This document shows positions 1 through 8,496 of a stretch of DNA of 37,291 nt, in pieces. The position numbers were made by a program, and so were the translations under genes. The notes beneath the pieces were generated by a model. It was not told where the DNA came from, ran no database searches, and saw nothing but the letters and a program-made list of their open reading frames with translations. Every line of letters starts with the position of its first letter. Position 1 is the first letter of the stretch. Source of the stretch: Verrucomicrobiaceae bacterium (lineage in GTDB: Bacteria; Verrucomicrobiota; Verrucomicrobiia; Verrucomicrobiales; Verrucomicrobiaceae); the NCBI GenBank assembly GCA_028293175.1, contig JAQGPI010000236.1, forward strand, positions 1 to 37,291. Direction: 5' to 3'.

Positions 1-1
1 C

Positions 2-2344
2 ATGGTGGGCAGCCAGTCCGCCATAGGCACAGAGCTTTTCAAGCTGGCGAATGTGCGCACCGCCCCTTTTGCCATCAGTCAGTCGCCGCTCCCCCTTACC
101 CAAACGCTGGCCCCTGGCGCGACGGTGACTTATACGGCGGCCGCCACTGCCGTTTCCGGAGTCACGCTCACCTACCAGTGGCGCAGGAACGGCCTTGGCA
201 TTCCCGGGGCAACCAAGGCTACGTATACTTTCAAGGCGGCGGAAAACCTGGAAGGCACCTACGATCTACTGGTGCGCAGCGGTGACTTCGAACTGATCAG
301 CGGCGCGGCGCAGTTGAGCGTCACGGACCCGGCGAAAATCGCCATCACCCAGCAGCCCCTGGCACGGCTGGCCAGGGTCTTTGACCCCGTCACGTTCAAG
401 GTCAGCGTGGTGGGCCAGTCCCCCTCCTTCCAGTGGTACAAGGGTGCTGTGCCCATCCCCGGCGCCACCACCAGCGTGCTCTCGCTTCCCTTTGTCTTCA
501 ACGCCGATGCAGGCCTTTACAAGGTGAAGGTGAGCAATTCACTGGGCAGTGTCTTCTCCGCTGCCGTGCCGCTTGTCCTGGTCGGCTCCACGGACACCAA
601 TCTGCCGGTTAAAAACCTTACCACGGCCACCATGAAGGCACCGGTGATCGGCGCTGTATCAGGCCTCACTTACCAGTGGCTCTCCGGCAGCTCGGCGCTG
701 ACGAACGGCGCTTTCAACAAACGCATCAACGGGGTTACCACGCCGACGCTGACCTTCACCAAGTTCACATCGGCCGACAGGTATTTCTTCACCTGCGTTG
801 TCACGATGGGTTCGCAGTCGGTCTTGTCGGGCAGGATCTATCCCCAGGTCGCGGACATTCCCATCATCGCGGTGAAGCCTTCGCCGCCCACCTGGATCAT
901 CAGCGGCGGTGTGTTCCAGTTCGCCTCTAGCACGCTGTTCACTCAGTCGAACCTTACCGGCAAACCGTGGAACTTCCCCACCATCTACAACATCACCGGT
1001 CTGCCCCTGGGCATGACCTATGATACGAAGACGGGGCTCATTACCGGCAGGCCACAAGCGGGCGGTGGCACCTCCATCACGCTGAAGATCAAGGTCGGCA
1101 ACGTCGCGGGCACGATGACCACGGCCCTTACGGTGACGATTCCAATCGAGACCTTCCCCGCGTTGGTGAAGGGCGCCTTCCGCGGGCTGGCGGATCGCAG
1201 CACCACCACGCTGAACGACAACCTCGGCAATTATTTTCAAGCGGATGTCACCGCCCTGGGCAGCCTTTCCGGCAAGCTCTTCCGCGGCACCACCGCCTAT
1301 CCCTTCACCACCCGCTTTGTGGACACAACGACGGGAAGCCTTTTCGCCACCGCCGATGTTAAGATCTCGCGGCCCGGCACCACACCACTCACCCTCACCA
1401 TCGTATTTGATGGCAACACCGGTGCGGTCACCGGCAACCTCACGGACGGCACCGACACCACGCCCATCACCGGCGTGCGCAGCCCCTGGATCGCCACCGG
1501 CGTGGGTGCGAACCCGGCCACGGCATACGCGAAAGCTTACACCGCTGCCTTGCAGTTGCCCGACGCTCAGACGGGTGATGGGGCCTATCCACAGGGAGAT
1601 GCCTATGCTGTGGCCTCCATCACCAATGCGGGCGCTGCCTCCGGCGCAGTGCGGCTGGCGGACGGTACGAAAGTGACCTTCAGCACCTTGTTAGGTGGGG
1701 CGGGCCAGCTGCCTTTGCATGTAGGCGCTTACGCCAATACTGGCAGCCTGCACGGCTGGAGCACGATCACCAGCGGCACCGGCAACTGGGATGGCATCCC
1801 CGGCTTCTTCAAGGCCATGCAGCGCCGGGAAAGCACGACGCGCAGCTACAAAAGCGGCGTCCCCCTGCATACCCTCACGCTCATCGGGGGCACCTGGACG
1901 AAGCCCACCGCCGCTGCTTTGCTGCTGGGTGTGACGGACAGCGGCGCTACCGTGGGTGCTAATAATGCGCGGATCGAATTCACCGAGGGCGGCATCAGCA
2001 GCTCCCATCTCGCTGTGGCCGGTAAGTACGCCGTGCCTCTGCGCATCAAGGCCCCCGCCAGCGCCTTCGTCCTGCCGCCCGTCGCCGGCAATCCCGGCAA
2101 GCTCACGCTTGCCTTTGCCACCCTGCTCACAGGCGAGATCACCGGCACCTTCACCACCACGGATGCGAATCCCAACGGCGGCGCCGCCGTGCCACGCACC
2201 GTCTCTTATTACGGTGTGATAGTCCAGCGTTTGAACCGTGGCCGCGGCCACTTTAATCTTGCCAGGCTGCCCGACGACTTCGAGGTGAATCCACTGAAAA
2301 CGGGGATTATCGGCGGGCTGATGGAGCTCTCGGCCTCGCAGTGA
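2..2344 (+). CDS. Secreted Ig-like domain protein, C-terminal part (5' end outside window)
   Basis: The frame is open to the left edge, so the first Met is probably internal and the gene begins upstream. About 780 residues are visible. Two Ig-like modules (roughly residues 20-105 and 112-190) carry the Trp/Tyr pattern YQWRRNG and FQWYKG and end in GTYDLLV and GLYKVKV strands. A third, weaker Ig-like stretch spans about 200-285. A putative-Ig (He_PIG) module at about 305-380 is marked by GLPLGMTYDTKTGLITGRP. The rest is a Thr/Gly-rich beta region without recognised catalytic residues. Such proteins in Verrucomicrobiota are large, exported and probably surface-attached or adhesive; that role is inferred. 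No membrane anchor is visible at the C terminus. Repeat elements of families C and A lie just downstream. Confidence 0.8.
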   Translation: MVGSQSAIGTELFKLANVRTAPFAISQSPLPLTQTLAPGATVTYTAAATAVSGVTLTYQWRRNGLGIPGATKATYTFKAAENLEGTYDLLVRSGDFELISGAAQLSVTDPAKIAITQQPLARLARVFDPVTFKVSVVGQSPSFQWYKGAVPIPGATTSVLSLPFVFNADAGLYKVKVSNSLGSVFSAAVPLVLVGSTDTNLPVKNLTTATMKAPVIGAVSGLTYQWLSGSSALTNGAFNKRINGVTTPTLTFTKFTSADRYFFTCVVTMGSQSVLSGRIYPQVADIPIIAVKPSPPTWIISGGVFQFASSTLFTQSNLTGKPWNFPTIYNITGLPLGMTYDTKTGLITGRPQAGGGTSITLKIKVGNVAGTMTTALTVTIPIETFPALVKGAFRGLADRSTTTLNDNLGNYFQADVTALGSLSGKLFRGTTAYPFTTRFVDTTTGSLFATADVKISRPGTTPLTLTIVFDGNTGAVTGNLTDGTDTTPITGVRSPWIATGVGANPATAYAKAYTAALQLPDAQTGDGAYPQGDAYAVASITNAGAASGAVRLADGTKVTFSTLLGGAGQLPLHVGAYANTGSLHGWSTITSGTGNWDGIPGFFKAMQRRESTTRSYKSGVPLHTLTLIGGTWTKPTAAALLLGVTDSGATVGANNARIEFTEGGISSSHLAVAGKYAVPLRIKAPASAFVLPPVAGNPGKLTLAFATLLTGEITGTFTTTDANPNGGAAVPRTVSYYGVIVQRLNRGRGHFNLARLPDDFEVNPLKTGIIGGLMELSASQ

Positions 2345-2383
2345 GGTCATGCCATGATCGCAGGATGGGCGCAGGCCCGTCGA

Positions 2384-2468
2384 AGTAGCCGCCTTCGCAA
2401 GAAGGTGGGGGAGCGTTGGCGTGCTTCGCCGAGCCCAGGGCCGCACGCTTTTGCAAGCGCGGCTACTC
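2384..2468. repeat. Palindromic repeat, family C
   Basis: Imperfect inverted repeat. The left arm AGTAGCCGCCTTCGCAAG is at 2384-2401 and the right arm, ending CAAGCGCGGCTACT, is at about 2448-2468. They are separated by a GC-rich centre. It lies in the convergent gap between the Ig-like gene and the histidine kinase, beside a half copy of family A. No coding function is apparent. Confidence 0.6.
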
Positions 2469-2469
2469 T

Positions 2470-2499
2470 TCCGATTCGGCTGAAGCCGAAGCCACTTTC
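2470..2499. repeat. Family A palindromic repeat, half copy (A1)
   Basis: A single arm of the family A element: GATTCGGCTGAAGCCGAA followed by GCCACTTTCT. It contains the inner hairpin TTCGGCT..AGCCGAA. Its outer end runs directly into the histidine kinase stop codon (TGA read on the minus strand at 2502-2500). Confidence 0.75.
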
Positions 2500-3918
2500 T
2501 CACACCCGCGCCACCACGCCCGCCACGCCTGCTGTTTCCGCCACCCGCTCCGCCTGCCAGCGCGGCAGGGTGAGCGTAAAAGTGCAGCCCTGGCCCAGCG
2601 TGCTCTGGCAGTGCATGTTGCCGTTCATTGCCTGCGCCATGCGCTGCACGATCCACAGGCCCAGGCCGTTGGAATTTTCGCCCGCCGTTGGGCGCGGGGT
2701 GAGCTTGACGAACTTTTGAAACAGCTTGCCCTGGTCCTCGGCGCTGAGGCCGGGGCCTTCGTCCTTGATATCAATGTGTATCATGCCGTCCTGCTCACGG
2801 CAGGCGCAGCGGACATTGGTGCCGGGGGGTGAGTACTTCACGGCGTTGGACACCAAGTTGTCCAAGATCTGCTGCACCGCGCCTTCATCCGCCACGGCAA
2901 AGGCGGGCGCGGCGGCGGGGATGCGGCCAAGCGTGATGCTCTTGCGCTCAGCAGCGCGCGCGTGGTCCTTGAGAATGCCTTGCAGCAGGGTTTCCACGCT
3001 GCATCGCTCCTCTTTGAAACGCAGCGATCCTTCCTCGATGCGCTTCACCTCCAGCAGGTTGCGGATGATGTCGAGCATGCGCTTGGACAGTGACTGGATG
3101 CCCTGCGTCCATTGCAGGCGCTCGGCATCTGGGTGGTCGGGAAACATGAGCAGCAGCTCCGCATAGCCTAGCACGCCGCCGAGCGGATTGTTCAGATCGT
3201 GCGCGGCGATCTTCATGAACTCATCCTTCTCCTGGATCAGCTTGTTGAGATGCTGATTGGCCATCCCCAGTTCGGAAATGGCCAGCTCCATCTGGCGGAA
3301 CGCGCGGGCGCGGGTGCGCTCGAAGGTGAAGCCCAGCAGCGTCAGGAAACACACCAGCCCGGCGTAGCCCACGAGGTTGATAAAGTGGTGCCACTCGGGC
3401 GGGTAAGTACGCGCCACGTGCAGTCCGCGCATCTCGGCATAACCAAAGCCCAGCGCGATCACCAAGCACACGGCGGACCATGTTAGCGCGGCCTTCAAAT
3501 CCAGCAGCAGGAGGGCGCACAGCGGGATGGCCGCCAGCCAGGCGATGGCATGGCCCTCGATGCCGCCTTCCACCAGGCCGAGCGCGGTGAAGCCGGTGAC
3601 GAGGATGGCGGAGTAATAATGGCCGGTGAAGCGGAGGCTGGAGCGCTTCTTCAGAAACCAGGGGCCGAGCGTCCACAGCAGGCTGCACAGCAGGATGATG
3701 ACCGCGCCGATGGCATGCCCGATGCCCAGATAGAACAAGGCATAGAGCGTGCCGAAGGCCGCGCCCTGCGCACCGAAACGGATGTGCAGCCGGCTGCGCC
3801 GCAGCAGTTCCTCGTCATGCTTGAGGCTTTCGGGTACAAAGGAGTCGTCCAGCGTGGCGTCGCGTTTGAAGAAACGAGACGCCAGAGTCTTTTGAATGCT
3901 GGCGACGATGGAATTCAC
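2500..3918 (-). CDS. Membrane-bound sensor histidine kinase
   Basis: This is a 472-residue two-component sensor kinase that autophosphorylates on His and would pass phosphate to a response regulator not seen here. The N-terminal half has about six hydrophobic segments between residues 50 and 198, with no large periplasmic domain, so it is an integral-membrane sensor. A short coiled stretch (about 200-230) leads to the HisKA domain with H-box AAHDLNNPLGG (phospho-acceptor H240). The HATPase_c domain has an N-box at about 350-363 (ILDNLVSNAVKYS), G1 DEGPGL at about 387 and G2 NGLGLWIV at about 417. The start is a GTG. It lies 15 bases downstream of the FadL-type gene on the same strand, so the two are probably co-transcribed. 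The signal sensed is unknown. Confidence 0.9.
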   Translation of the reverse strand: MNSIVASIQKTLASRFFKRDATLDDSFVPESLKHDEELLRRSRLHIRFGAQGAAFGTLYALFYLGIGHAIGAVIILLCSLLWTLGPWFLKKRSSLRFTGHYYSAILVTGFTALGLVEGGIEGHAIAWLAAIPLCALLLLDLKAALTWSAVCLVIALGFGYAEMRGLHVARTYPPEWHHFINLVGYAGLVCFLTLLGFTFERTRARAFRQMELAISELGMANQHLNKLIQEKDEFMKIAAHDLNNPLGGVLGYAELLLMFPDHPDAERLQWTQGIQSLSKRMLDIIRNLLEVKRIEEGSLRFKEERCSVETLLQGILKDHARAAERKSITLGRIPAAAPAFAVADEGAVQQILDNLVSNAVKYSPPGTNVRCACREQDGMIHIDIKDEGPGLSAEDQGKLFQKFVKLTPRPTAGENSNGLGLWIVQRMAQAMNGNMHCQSTLGQGCTFTLTLPRWQAERVAETAGVAGVVARV

Positions 3919-3933
3919 ACAGAGCTTTAGGCG

Positions 3934-5280
3934 TCAGAACTTGAATCCAACGGTCAATGCGAGCCAGTTAGCGTCAATGCGAACTTTGCTATTATCGTAT
4001 TCCGTACCGGTAATGCCGTTGACGCCCGCGCGCTGGGAGGCACCGAGATCGCGCTGGTAAGCCAGATCCAAGTGGTAGCTGCCGCCATTGTAGCCCAGGC
4101 CGATGGCGACGGTGTGCTCAGAGATGGCCGCCGTCATGGGCAGCAGGGTGCTGTCCGGCACCGGGCTCTGGCCATAGACATAGCCCGCGCGCAGGCAAAG
4201 CTTGTCAGTGAGCGCGTACTCAGCACCGGCGCGATAGACGAAGCGGTCCTTCCACTTCAGCGCGATGGTGTCATCGATCTTGTCGGTGCCTAGCAAGCCG
4301 TTGATGGCCGGGTTGCTGCCTTTGGAAAGATGCACGTCCAGTTGGTCAAACGCCTCGCTCCAGTTGATCCAATCGACCTGAGCGGAAAGGCGCAGGCGCT
4401 CGGTGGCCTGCCATGAGGTGCCCAGGCCCACCTTTTGCGGCAGCTTGGTTTCGATGTCGGAATCGTAGCGGAACTTCGTCGGCACGCCGGTGATCCCTAA
4501 TGAACGAAGCTGCGCGCCGATATCGCCGGTGGCCTCGCCGCTAGTGTCGAATTTCGTCGGCGTGCGGTAGGCGAGGCCGAAGGTGAGGGTCTTGCTCGCC
4601 TTCCATGTCAGGCCCAGGTCACCATTGATGCCGTAGCCATCGGTTTCCATGTCGAGCAGCGTCTTCATCCCGGCCAGCGCGGGATGGCTCTGGAAGATGT
4701 AAGGGCCCTTCAATTCATTGCGCGTGTACACGCCGCCGAGGCTGGCACCGAGGCTGAGGGAATCGGTGATGCGCCAGCCAAGACCGAGCGCGGCGCGGAT
4801 ATTCAATATCTCGGAGTGGTACTCGCGAAAGCCATAGCTGGTGGCACCTCCCGCACCGCCCGCAGGATCACGGAAGTACCAATCCGCCGACCGGCTGGAA
4901 TCGGGGATCACTGAGAAACCAAGGCCGACATCCTTGCTCAAAGGCCTGCGAAACACGACATCGGGCAGGAACTTCCAGTCATCGGATAGGCGGCCTCTGT
5001 TGCCATATTGGTCCTCGTACTTGCCCGAGCCAGTCACGCCGGTGCCGGACAGCGACAAGTCCGAGCCAATAATAAAGCCCAGTGCCGAGGGATTCAAAGC
5101 CATGGAGGCGAAAGGATCCTCCGTATCCGCCATCGAAGCGCCCGCCATCGACATGCTGCGAGCGCCCACGCCATTGCGGTCCAGGCCGTTGGCCTTCACA
5201 GCGGTTGTACTGAGGGCGAGGAGACCACAGACGCAAGTAAGAGTCGTGGCAGCGGACGAGCGGAGAAGAGAGAGCTGCAT
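3934..5280 (-). CDS. OmpP1/FadL-family outer membrane transport protein
   Basis: This is a 448-residue outer-membrane beta barrel of the FadL/OmpP1/TodX family, which takes up hydrophobic compounds such as long-chain fatty acids. A signal peptide covers about residues 1-30 (cleavage near VKA/NG). The mature N terminus carries the family plug signature: NGLDRNGVGARSMSMAGA, then AD..DPFA..LNPSALGF. The rest alternates polar and aromatic residues and ends in an aromatic strand (LTVGFKF), typical of a BAM-targeted barrel. Length fits the family. The histidine kinase follows 15 bases downstream, suggesting a transport/sensing unit. The actual substrate cannot be read from the sequence. Confidence 0.9.
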   Translation of the reverse strand: MQLSLLRSSAATTLTCVCGLLALSTTAVKANGLDRNGVGARSMSMAGASMADTEDPFASMALNPSALGFIIGSDLSLSGTGVTGSGKYEDQYGNRGRLSDDWKFLPDVVFRRPLSKDVGLGFSVIPDSSRSADWYFRDPAGGAGGATSYGFREYHSEILNIRAALGLGWRITDSLSLGASLGGVYTRNELKGPYIFQSHPALAGMKTLLDMETDGYGINGDLGLTWKASKTLTFGLAYRTPTKFDTSGEATGDIGAQLRSLGITGVPTKFRYDSDIETKLPQKVGLGTSWQATERLRLSAQVDWINWSEAFDQLDVHLSKGSNPAINGLLGTDKIDDTIALKWKDRFVYRAGAEYALTDKLCLRAGYVYGQSPVPDSTLLPMTAAISEHTVAIGLGYNGGSYHLDLAYQRDLGASQRAGVNGITGTEYDNSKVRIDANWLALTVGFKF

Positions 5281-5294
5281 AAGATTGACATTCT

Positions 5295-5322
5295 ATTATA
5301 TATTATAATCATAGTAAATCAA
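5295..5322 (-). promoter_or_regulatory. Putative sigma70-type promoter of the FadL/kinase operon
   Basis: On the minus strand a TTGATT box (plus 5317-5322) and TATAAT (plus 5295-5300) are separated by 16 bases, in the only strongly AT-rich stretch nearby. Transcription would start about 8 bases before the ATG at 5280, giving a near-leaderless mRNA. An overlapping alternative -10 lies at 5302-5307. Confidence 0.45.
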
Positions 5323-5398
5323 TGAATTGGCTAGCTTTTTGGGCATGCAAAATATTCGGTTGGGGGATTTGGGGATTGAAGTTATGGAGAAGATAGAT

Positions 5399-5572
5399 GT
5401 GGCGCGGCAGCGCACCAATGTGTGGCAGGCTTTCCAGCCTGCCGGGCTTTGAGCAGCCCTGGACTTTGATTCTGGCCATCGCTGTGCTGTGGAAAGCTCA
5501 ACGCGTGGCAGCTTTCAATGCGCGCCTGCAGGCTGGAAAGCCTGCAGCACATTGGGCGGAGCCGCGCCATGC
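5399..5572. repeat. Palindromic repeat, family D (about 175 bp)
   Basis: Long imperfect inverted repeat. The left arm (5399-5446) carries GGCGCGGCAGCGCACCAATG, then TGGCAGGCTTTCCAGCCTGCC. The right arm (5523-5572) carries GCAGGCTGGAAAGCCTGCAG, then CACATTGGGCGGAGCCGCGCC. Each arm contains its own smaller hairpin (GGCTTTCCAGCC / GGCTGGAAAGCC). The right end abuts the stop codon of the winged-helix gene at 5573. It occupies most of the space between that gene and the FadL promoter. Confidence 0.75.
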
Positions 5573-6616
5573 TTATACCAACACCACAGGCAGCCCCAGA
5601 AAATCCCCATATCGCTGCGCCGCCGCTTCCACCGCTTTACCCGGCGCGTCTGCAAACGCCTTCATCGCCAGGCGTACTTCTTTGCCTTTAAGGGCGCGTC
5701 GCCAAGTCCCGATCACCTGGCCGTGCACGACCACGGTGGGTAAAAACATCCCGCCGGCGATGATGCCTGCGGCGTGCTGGGGATCGAGAACGGCGCTGCG
5801 GTCGGTGTAGCCTAAAAGGCACTCGTCGAAACAGGGCAGGAGATGGGCCGAGCGCGTGGTCTTGGCAGAAGAAGCTTCAGCGCCCATCCAGAAATCTTCC
5901 TCCTTCACCAGCTTCGAAGCCACCATCTCCAGCGCCTTACGGGCATCGGAGATCTTCAAGCCCGACCACCAGACAAAGTCGGCGAGCGTGGCGGGGCCGT
6001 GTCCTTCAAAGTAACGCAGGGCCAGCGTGCCGAGCGATGTCTCGCGGTCCATCACGGGATGGGCTGGCACCCATTGATCGAGCAGGGCGAAGGCGGGCTG
6101 CTTACCCATGTGGCTTGCGCAACAAATGAGCCCTTCCTGCGCCAAGCGCCACAGGATGTGATAGCCGCGCTGGTCATTGGTGGCGATGCCGCCGCTTTCC
6201 AGTACTTGATACAACGTATCACGAGATAATGACTGGCCGCCCTCCAGCGCCTTGATCAGAAGCTTGCGGCTGCGGGCGAAGACTTCCGCGTCCAATCCAA
6301 GCTTCCGATGCCGACCGGCGGCGCTAGCAATGATGCGCGGCGTGAGCAGGGCCAGCAGCCAGCGCACATCCGCTGCCGCGACGAAATGCAAGGTGCCGCG
6401 CATGGGCCAGGTGCGCACGATTTGGCGGTCGGCAATGGCTTCGGTGATGGTGGCCTCCGTCGCTTGGGCGGTGCGCAAACCCACGGACCACAGCGCCCCG
6501 AGATAATCCTGGGCCTGCATGGCCACGAGCGAGGCGACCACCTCCGCCGCCGTCTTGCCAGGGGCCGAGATGTGATGATGCGCGAGGCGCAGACGGGCGA
6601 TGTCGCGGGGCTTCAT
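5573..6616 (-). CDS. Winged-helix (HTH_42) protein, AlkZ/YcaQ-like DNA glycosylase candidate
   Basis: This 347-residue protein matches the HTH_42/AlkZ-like family: N-terminal winged-helix repeats, MRGTLHFVAAADVRWLLALL at about 72-91, and a C-terminal beta region with PCFDECLLGYTDRS. Characterised members (AlkZ, and YcaQ/AlkX of E. coli) are DNA glycosylases that unhook interstrand crosslinks or remove bulky alkyl adducts, using a QxQ or QxD catalytic motif near residue 37. Here AMQAQDYLGA places Q34-A-Q36 at the equivalent site, so the catalytic pair appears intact. Substrate is unknown. It follows holB on the same strand, separated by a family A repeat. Family membership is fairly secure; glycosylase activity is inferred. 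Confidence 0.8.
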   Translation of the reverse strand: MKPRDIARLRLAHHHISAPGKTAAEVVASLVAMQAQDYLGALWSVGLRTAQATEATITEAIADRQIVRTWPMRGTLHFVAAADVRWLLALLTPRIIASAAGRHRKLGLDAEVFARSRKLLIKALEGGQSLSRDTLYQVLESGGIATNDQRGYHILWRLAQEGLICCASHMGKQPAFALLDQWVPAHPVMDRETSLGTLALRYFEGHGPATLADFVWWSGLKISDARKALEMVASKLVKEEDFWMGAEASSAKTTRSAHLLPCFDECLLGYTDRSAVLDPQHAAGIIAGGMFLPTVVVHGQVIGTWRRALKGKEVRLAMKAFADAPGKAVEAAAQRYGDFLGLPVVLV

Positions 6617-6622
6617 GGGTGG

Positions 6623-6720
6623 AAGAAAGTGGCTGCGGCTTTAGCCGCATCAGGCAGGCATAGCACATCGCGCGCACTTTGCCCGCTCCTGATTCGGCTA
6701 AAGCCGCAACCGCTTTCTTT
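6623..6720. repeat. Family A palindromic repeat, full copy (A2)
   Basis: Two arms in inverted orientation: AAGAAAGTGGCTGCGGC..TTAGCCGCATCAGG (6623-6654) and CCTGATTCGGCTAAAGCCG..CAACCGCTTTCTTT (6688-6720), with a 33-base centre. Each arm is itself a hairpin. One end abuts the holB stop codon; the other lies just before the start of the winged-helix gene. Confidence 0.85.
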
Positions 6721-7694
6721 CACCCGAACGCCTCAATAAAGCCCACTTCCAGTGCCAGATTTTCGCTCACGTTGGTGTGCAGGTGCTGCTCCAGTTTGCG
6801 CAGCGTGCGCAGGCGCTTCGAGGCCTCATCAATAGACCAGCGATCCGCCGCCTGTTTGGTGGCGTGCGAGTACTCCAGCAGGTCGAAGAATTCAGCGCCT
6901 ACTTTGTGCCGCACGATATCGCCCATCCAGGCCAGCAAGAGGTCCAGCATGGCATCGCGCTGTTGCAAATAGGTCGCTTCGATGAGCGCCTTCATGTGCT
7001 CTTCCTTGCCCTTCAGATAGGCGGAGCTGTCGGTGGTCTTGCCGTACATCTCCTTCTCCTTTTCGAAGTCGTCTTCCGCATCGCCCTCGATGTCGTCGCG
7101 CAGCGCATCCATCACCTCCTCGAAGCCCGCTTTCAGCCCCAGCGCGATGGACATGGAGCTGCTGTTGAGCTTCGCGTGCTTCTCCAGCAGCGCGAGCAAT
7201 TTGCGCTCATGGTCGCTGTACTTGCGTGCGCCGGATTCCGGCAGCAGCGGCATCTCAATCACGCGCGAAAGGATGGTGGGCAGCAGCTCCTGCGGCTTGC
7301 CCGTGAGCAGCAATAAAACGGTGCCCGGGGGCGGCTCCTCCAGCGTCTTGAGGAAGGCGTTTTGCGCCTGGACCGTCATGCGCTCCGCATCCACGATCAC
7401 GCCGAACTTGTGGCCGCTTGGCCCGGCTTTCAGATGGATCATGCGCTCCATTTCGCGCATGGTTTCGATGGTGATGCGGCGGCTCTTGCTTTCGGGGCTG
7501 ATGATGGGGTAGCCCTGGTGCGCCCAGTCATCGAGCGAGGCGCAATTTTCGCCCGCGATGAGGTTCAGGATGCGGCTGGCGAAGTCCTCGCGGTTCGCTT
7601 CCTTCGGCCCGCTGATGAGGTAGGCGTGGGCGAGGCGGTCCAATTGGATCGCCTTCTTCATCAATTCGATTCCACGGTCAGCTTTGAAGGGCAT
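6720..7694 (-). CDS. holB: DNA polymerase III subunit delta'
   Basis: This 324-residue subunit belongs to the clamp-loader complex, which loads the beta sliding clamp. It shows the AAA+ fold of the delta'/DnaX family: HAYLISGPKEANRED at the degenerate P-loop (no GKT, as expected for the non-ATPase delta'), KFGVIVDAERMTVQAQNAFL, and the highly conserved LKTLEEPPPGTVLLLL followed by LPTILSRVIEMPL (SRC-like motif, with V for C). The four-Cys zinc module of many homologues is absent: only one Cys remains in that segment. Its start overlaps the end of tmk by 17 bases, the classic tmk-holB arrangement. Confidence 0.93.
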   Translation of the reverse strand: MPFKADRGIELMKKAIQLDRLAHAYLISGPKEANREDFASRILNLIAGENCASLDDWAHQGYPIISPESKSRRITIETMREMERMIHLKAGPSGHKFGVIVDAERMTVQAQNAFLKTLEEPPPGTVLLLLTGKPQELLPTILSRVIEMPLLPESGARKYSDHERKLLALLEKHAKLNSSSMSIALGLKAGFEEVMDALRDDIEGDAEDDFEKEKEMYGKTTDSSAYLKGKEEHMKALIEATYLQQRDAMLDLLLAWMGDIVRHKVGAEFFDLLEYSHATKQAADRWSIDEASKRLRTLRKLEQHLHTNVSENLALEVGFIEAFG

Positions 7695-8319
7695 GGCAGC
7701 GGTCTTCTACGAGTTTCCAGATCTGGGTTTCGATGGCCTCGGGCGATTGCGCGGCATCCAGGACGACCATGCGGTCGGGCTGTTCCACCGCGAGATGAAG
7801 GTAGCCCTGGCGCACCTTTTCAAAGAATTCCAGCGGTTCGCTTTCCATGCGGTCAAGCTCCCGGCCCGAGGCGCGGATGCGCTCCCAGGCCGCGCTGGCG
7901 CTCATGTCCAGCACGATGGTTAAGTGCGGCAGCGTGCCGCCCACGGCGAAGTGGTTGATGGCGTGCACGCTGTCCAAAGGCAGGCCGCGTGCGATGCCTT
8001 GATACACTGTAGTGGAATCCAGGAAGCGGTCTAGCACCACCACATTGCCAGCGTCTAAAGAAGGGCGGATTTTCTCGCGCACCAGTTGTGCGCGGCTGGC
8101 GGCGAAGAGCAGCAATTCCGCCTCGGGGGAAAGCGCCGCAGCCTCTGGCGTGTGCTGGAGCAGGGTGCGGATGTGCTCGCCAATCAGGGTGCCGCCCGGC
8201 TCGCGCAGCATGAGCACCGTGCGCCCCGCGTTTTCCAAACGGGCGCGCAGGCGCTGGATCTGCGTGGATTTCCCGCAGCCTTCAGAGCCTTCGAAAGAGA
8301 TGAGCAAGCCAGGGGTCAT
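7678..8319 (-). CDS. tmk: Thymidylate kinase (dTMP kinase)
   Basis: This 213-residue enzyme phosphorylates dTMP to dTDP in dTTP synthesis. The P-loop is FEGSEGCGKST (residues 9-19). The DR(Y/F) motif appears as VVLDRFLDSTTVYQG, and ELLLFAASRAQ is the conserved helix lining the nucleotide site. The LID region reads RASGRELDRMES. Length is typical. It overlaps holB, so the two are translationally coupled. Upstream is a purine-rich repeat region rather than an obvious promoter. Confidence 0.96.
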   Translation of the reverse strand: MTPGLLISFEGSEGCGKSTQIQRLRARLENAGRTVLMLREPGGTLIGEHIRTLLQHTPEAAALSPEAELLLFAASRAQLVREKIRPSLDAGNVVVLDRFLDSTTVYQGIARGLPLDSVHAINHFAVGGTLPHLTIVLDMSASAAWERIRASGRELDRMESEPLEFFEKVRQGYLHLAVEQPDRMVVLDAAQSPEAIETQIWKLVEDRCHALQS

Positions 8320-8364
8320 GGTGGTGCGGGGCGGGAGGTGTAGCAGGGGTGGCGGATCGTTTCA

Positions 8365-8481
8365 AGGGGGATGGGAGGAATGGGAAAGATGGGAGGAATG
8401 GGCCATGATGCCGAAGGGCGAGCATTCCTCCCGTACTTCCTATCCCTCCCATCCCAATAGTTTGCATTCCCTCCCATCTTC
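8365..8481. repeat. Purine/pyrimidine-rich inverted repeats (family I)
   Basis: The purine-rich run at 8365-8402 contains two GATGGGAGGAATG-type units. Pyrimidine-rich mirror units CATTCCTCCC (8423-8432), CCCTCCCATCC (8444-8454) and CATTCCCTCCCATC (8465-8478) follow. Together they can fold into alternative stem-loops. It lies between the divergent genes tmk and the lipoprotein, where promoters for both would be expected. Confidence 0.5.
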
Positions 8482-8496
8482 TGGTTTCATCCTCGC

